Below the pieces are notes generated by a model. It made no database searches. It was not told the DNA's origin and was given only the letters and a program-made list of their open reading frames with translations. The position numbers and the translations under genes are program-made. A stretch of DNA of 64,000 bases from Cupriavidus pampae (GTDB taxonomy: Bacteria; Pseudomonadota; Gammaproteobacteria; Burkholderiales; Burkholderiaceae): positions 620,001-684,000 of the forward strand of contig NZ_CAJZAG010000002.1 of NCBI RefSeq assembly GCF_914271485.1, in the 5' to 3' direction. Of this stretch, positions 61,458 through 64,000 are shown in pieces (positions within the stretch are counted from its first letter, which is position 1; the number at the start of each line of letters is the position of its first letter).

Positions 61458-61502
61458 GAGCAGTAAAGTAGGACAAATCGCAAAAATCCTACTTTGCTGC
61501 TC
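61458..61502. promoter_or_regulatory. hipBA operator 2
   Basis: Arms GAGCAGTAAAGTAGGA (61458-61473) and partner (61487-61502), 15 of 16 paired, around 13 bases. It shares GCAGTAAAGTAGGA with operator 1, giving four equal half-sites in 108 bp. Confidence 0.85.
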
Positions 61503-61524
61503 ATTTTTCCCGTGGACAATCCGG

Positions 61525-62049
61525 TCAGCGTGCGTCGTGCGAGTGCACCTGCAGCGCTTCCAGGAAGCGCGAGACCATGTTGTACGCCGCCACGGTTGCG
61601 GTCAGTTCGATCAGGTGACGGTGCGAGAAATGCTTGCCGACTTCCGCGGACACCGCCGGATCGACCTGGATCTCGCGCGTCATGGCATCGGTGTACGCCA
61701 GCACCGCGCGTTCGGTGTCGTTGAACAGCCTGCTCTCGCGCCATGACGGCAACGCATCGAGCTGGGCCTGGGTGACGCCTTCCTTCAGTGCGATCGGCGC
61801 ATGCTGGTCCGCTTCATACGGCGCGCCATTGAGCGCCGCCACGCGCATGATCACGAGTTCGCGCAGCGCGCCCGGCAGCGTCGATTGCTGGCGGATGGCC
61901 GTGAGGTAGGTAAGCCAGCCCTGCGCCACGGGCGGCGAATGCAGCAGCATCTGGTACAGATGCAGCACGCTGCCGCGTTCCGCCACGATGCGATCGACGA
62001 TGGGCTTGACCTCGGGGGCGTTGAGGTCCGCGTAGGGAATATTTGCCAT
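61525..62049 (-). CDS. Carboxymuconolactone decarboxylase-family protein
   Basis: A 174-residue CMD-fold protein (YTAIRQQSTLPGALRELVIMRVAALNGAPYEADQHAPIALKEGV). It has the EADQH stretch but no CxxC, so it is not an AhpD-type peroxidase and is closer to the gamma-carboxymuconolactone decarboxylase-like group often found in aromatic or lactone catabolism. It is the last gene of a minus-strand set with a Bug receptor and an SDR, separated from the former by a 14-bp tandem repeat. Confidence 0.9.
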   Translation of the reverse strand: MANIPYADLNAPEVKPIVDRIVAERGSVLHLYQMLLHSPPVAQGWLTYLTAIRQQSTLPGALRELVIMRVAALNGAPYEADQHAPIALKEGVTQAQLDALPSWRESRLFNDTERAVLAYTDAMTREIQVDPAVSAEVGKHFSHRHLIELTATVAAYNMVSRFLEALQVHSHDAR

Positions 62050-62070
62050 GTTCTCTGAGTTCCTGTTTTT

Positions 62071-62126
62071 CGGTCGCGCTTATTCGGCCACACTTATTCG
62101 GCCACACTTATTCGGTCACGCTTATT
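62071..62126. repeat. Four tandem copies of a 14-bp unit
   Basis: Unit CGGCCACACTTATT with small variations, four times. The last copy contains the stop codon of the Bug gene, and the array fills most of the gap to the CMD-family gene on the minus strand. Confidence 0.88.
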
Positions 62127-63159
62127 CCGCCACAATGACCTTGCGGCGCACGAGGTCCGCCATCACGTCGGAGTCCTGTTTCACGCGCGCGGCAAAGGCT
62201 TCGGGGCTATTGTTGACGATATCGAATGCGTTGTCGGCGAAGCGCTTGGCCACCTCGGGATCGCGCATCACGGTGCGCGTGGCAGCGAGGATTTTCTCAC
62301 GTACGTCCGCCGGCAAACCCTTCGGTGCGACCAGCCCGATCCACGTCGGATACTCGAAGCCGGGAATCGTTTCGCTCATGGTTGGCACGTTCGGCAGCAT
62401 CGCCGAGCGCTTGGGCGAGCTAACCGCGATTGCTCGGATCTTGCCGGCCTGGATATGCGGCAGCATCACGGACAGCCCCGCGAACGCATACTGGATATGG
62501 CCGCCGAGCAGATCGGTCAGCAGCGGGCCCGCGCCCTTGTACGGGATATGCTGCGTGGACAGTTGCCGCGCGATCGACAACTGCGCGCTGTTCACGTGAC
62601 CGGCCGAGGCCGTGCCCGCCGACCCATATGACGTGTTCGGATGGGCTTTCAGATACGTCACCAGTTGCTCGAGGTCTTTGGCCGGAACGTCGTTGTTCGT
62701 CACCAGCACCTGCGGCGTCGTGACCAGCAGGCTCAGGTAGTCGAACGACTTGAACGTGTCGAACGGCAGGTTGCGCACGGTGTAGTGATTCACGGCCTGC
62801 GAGTCGAGCGCGAGCATCAGCGTGTAGCCATCGGGCTTGGCGCGCGAAAGATCGGTCGCGCCAAGCGAACCGCTCGCGCCGGGCTTGTTCTCGATCACGA
62901 TGGTCTGGCCGAGCTGCTTGCCAAGCGCGTTGGAGATCGTGCGCGCGGTCTGATCCACCGCGCCGCCGGGCGCGAATGGCACGATCAGGCGAATCGGCTG
63001 CGCCGGCCAGTTCTGACTGAACGCCGGCGTGGCCGCCAGCGCGAGCAGTGGCATGGACAGGCGCAACAGCAGCCGGCCTAATCGACCCAAGCGACCCAAT
63101 CGACCCAAGCGACCCAAGCGACCCAAGCCGCCGGACGGGCGTGATGATACGTATGGCAT
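62122..63159 (-). CDS. Bug/TctC-family periplasmic binding protein with LGR-repeat leader
   Basis: A 345-residue receptor: NWPAQPIRLIVPFAPGGAVDQTARTISNALGKQLGQTIVIENKPGASGSLGATDLSRAKPDGYTLMLA is typical Bug. The signal peptide is odd: residues 12-29 are six LGR triplets before the hydrophobic core and the ATPAFSQ cleavage region. The ATG with AGGAG nine bases before it supports the long leader; the next Met leaves too short a signal. No TctAB genes nearby. Likely binds the substrate handled by the neighbouring SDR and CMD-family proteins. Confidence 0.93.
   Translation of the reverse strand: MPYVSSRPSGGLGRLGRLGRLGRLGRLGRLLLRLSMPLLALAATPAFSQNWPAQPIRLIVPFAPGGAVDQTARTISNALGKQLGQTIVIENKPGASGSLGATDLSRAKPDGYTLMLALDSQAVNHYTVRNLPFDTFKSFDYLSLLVTTPQVLVTNNDVPAKDLEQLVTYLKAHPNTSYGSAGTASAGHVNSAQLSIARQLSTQHIPYKGAGPLLTDLLGGHIQYAFAGLSVMLPHIQAGKIRAIAVSSPKRSAMLPNVPTMSETIPGFEYPTWIGLVAPKGLPADVREKILAATRTVMRDPEVAKRFADNAFDIVNNSPEAFAARVKQDSDVMADLVRRKVIVAE
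63082..63126. repeat. Five tandem 9-bp units coding the LGR repeat
   Basis: TCGACCCAA and GCGACCCAA units alternate in the plus strand (minus strand TTGGGTCGC, Leu-Gly-Arg); a diverged sixth precedes them. Length changes would keep the frame. Confidence 0.9.
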
Positions 63160-63186
63160 GGTGGTCTCCTCTTGTTATGTGTGTTC

Positions 63187-63981
63187 TTATCGGGTGGCCG
63201 CCACCAGCCCGCCATCCACAATGATCTCGGTGCCCGTGACATAGCGGCTCTCGTCCGCGGCCAGGAACAGCACGGCATGCGCGGTGTCCCACCCTTCGCC
63301 CATATGCCGCATCGGCACCTGATTGTTGCGATGCGCGATAAAGCCATCGGTATCGCCATTGGCGTACTTGCTGGCCAGCCCCTCGATCAGCGGCGTATGC
63401 ATCAGCCCCGGCACCACGCAGTTCAGCCGGATATTGTCCGGCGCGTGAATCACGGCTGTCGTGCGCGTGAAATGCATCAGTCCGGCCTTCGCCGCGGCAT
63501 AGGCCACCTGCGGCTTGCCAACGTAGCGCAACCCCGCCACCGATGACACGTTGACCACCGCGCCCCCACCCTGCTGCTTCATGATCGGCAGCACGTACTT
63601 GCACGTGAGGAACGCACCCTTGAGATTGACCTGCATCTGCGCGTCCCACACCGCTTCGTCCATATCGATGGGACCGCCGGGCTGCGACAGGCCAACGTTG
63701 TTGACGAGGATATCGATGCGGCCATGACGCGCCATGCAGGCCTCGACGGTGCGCTGCACCTGATCGGCCTTGGTGCTATCACACGCGACCACGTCGGCCT
63801 CGTAACCCTCTTGCGCGAGCACACGCTGGGTTTCCTGCGCGTTCTCCAGCACGAGGTCGGTGCCAAATACGCGCGCGCCCTGCCGGGCCATCAGCATGGC
63901 CGTGGCGCGTCCATTGCCCCAACCTTGCGCCACCGCGCCACAGCCCATGATCAGGGCGACCTTGCCTTGCAGGTCCAGCAT
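63187..63981 (-). CDS. SDR-family oxidoreductase with extended Rossmann glycine motif
   Basis: A 264-residue SDR. In place of TGxxxGxG it has MGCGAVAQGWGNGRATAM, a longer glycine loop, yet later motifs are standard: VNNVGLSQPGG, VNLKGAF, VSSVAG, catalytic YAAAKAG and the C-terminal VTGTEIIVDGG. The altered loop may shift cofactor preference. It is the first visible gene of the SDR-Bug-CMD set on the minus strand; its upstream region leaves the window. Confidence 0.92.
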   Translation of the reverse strand: MLDLQGKVALIMGCGAVAQGWGNGRATAMLMARQGARVFGTDLVLENAQETQRVLAQEGYEADVVACDSTKADQVQRTVEACMARHGRIDILVNNVGLSQPGGPIDMDEAVWDAQMQVNLKGAFLTCKYVLPIMKQQGGGAVVNVSSVAGLRYVGKPQVAYAAAKAGLMHFTRTTAVIHAPDNIRLNCVVPGLMHTPLIEGLASKYANGDTDGFIAHRNNQVPMRHMGEGWDTAHAVLFLAADESRYVTGTEIIVDGGLVAATR

Positions 63982-64000
63982 CTCGTCTCCTTGTTTTTTT

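Overview
The window is GC-rich, densely coded bacterial DNA. Its gene families and style point to a Burkholderiaceae bacterium of the Cupriavidus/Ralstonia type: two Bug (TctC-like) tripartite-tricarboxylate binding proteins, a garD-garP/kdgD sugar-acid locus, an Ala/Lys-tailed HU protein, opgGH, GlxA-type AraC regulators and many LysR and two-component regulators. I cannot name the species from the sequence alone. There are about 67 protein genes, no tRNA or rRNA, no CRISPR array, and no recognisable transposase or integrase.

Layout. 1-3860: end of a CaiB-type CoA-transferase, a crotonase, a quinone-oxidoreductase-like dehydrogenase, a Bug receptor and a TetR regulator. 3953-9698: a compact block bounded by two nearly identical palindromes, holding an aldehyde dehydrogenase, a degenerate HD-GYP/LuxR regulator, a group II PLP-decarboxylase-like protein without its PLP lysine, and a convergent esterase. 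9717-13971: galactarate/glucarate catabolism (garD, MFS importer, divergent kdgD). 14060-24766: SDR plus GlxA-type regulator, two HU-family proteins, Mpo1-like membrane protein, SDR, creA, thioesterase, ammonium transporter with a sigma-54-like promoter, MscS, Bcr/CflA exporter and a secreted unknown. 24825-34826: opgG-opgH, envelope proteins, ribB under an FMN riboswitch, a CNNM/CorC protein, a degenerate GGDEF-EAL protein and an entericidin-like lipoprotein.

34961-42194: two divergent gene sets (eda, kdgK, a D-serine-dehydratase-like PLP enzyme; rpiR, N-acyl-D-amino-acid deacylase, ridA, gntP). Together they read well as a route from an N-acylated amino sugar acid to 2-keto-3-deoxygluconate and on to pyruvate. 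42227-49302: AraC regulator, FixJ-like two-component system, orphan receiver, and a PQQ-type sugar dehydrogenase with its own cytochrome c; three CTATA-N6-TATAG palindromes recur across this segment. 49351-55202: a 23-residue small ORF, an ECF41 sigma factor with its usual carboxymuconolactone-decarboxylase partner, cupin, LysR, NmrA-like, Ohr and a probable Tat-exported aldo/keto reductase. 55254-59584: NTP/NDP-transporter-like MFS protein, then glutathione-dependent formaldehyde oxidation (adhC, fghA) and a LysR. 59718-61502: a complete HipBA module with two long palindromic operators. 61525-63981: CMD-family protein, a Bug receptor with an LGR-repeat leader, and an SDR.

The observations most worth following are the palindrome-bounded block with its pseudo-enzyme and degenerate regulator, the proposed aminosugar-acid pathway, the shared CTATA-N6-TATAG motif, the 23-residue ORF beside ECF41, the hipBA operators, and short tandem duplications that add further stop codons just after several genes.
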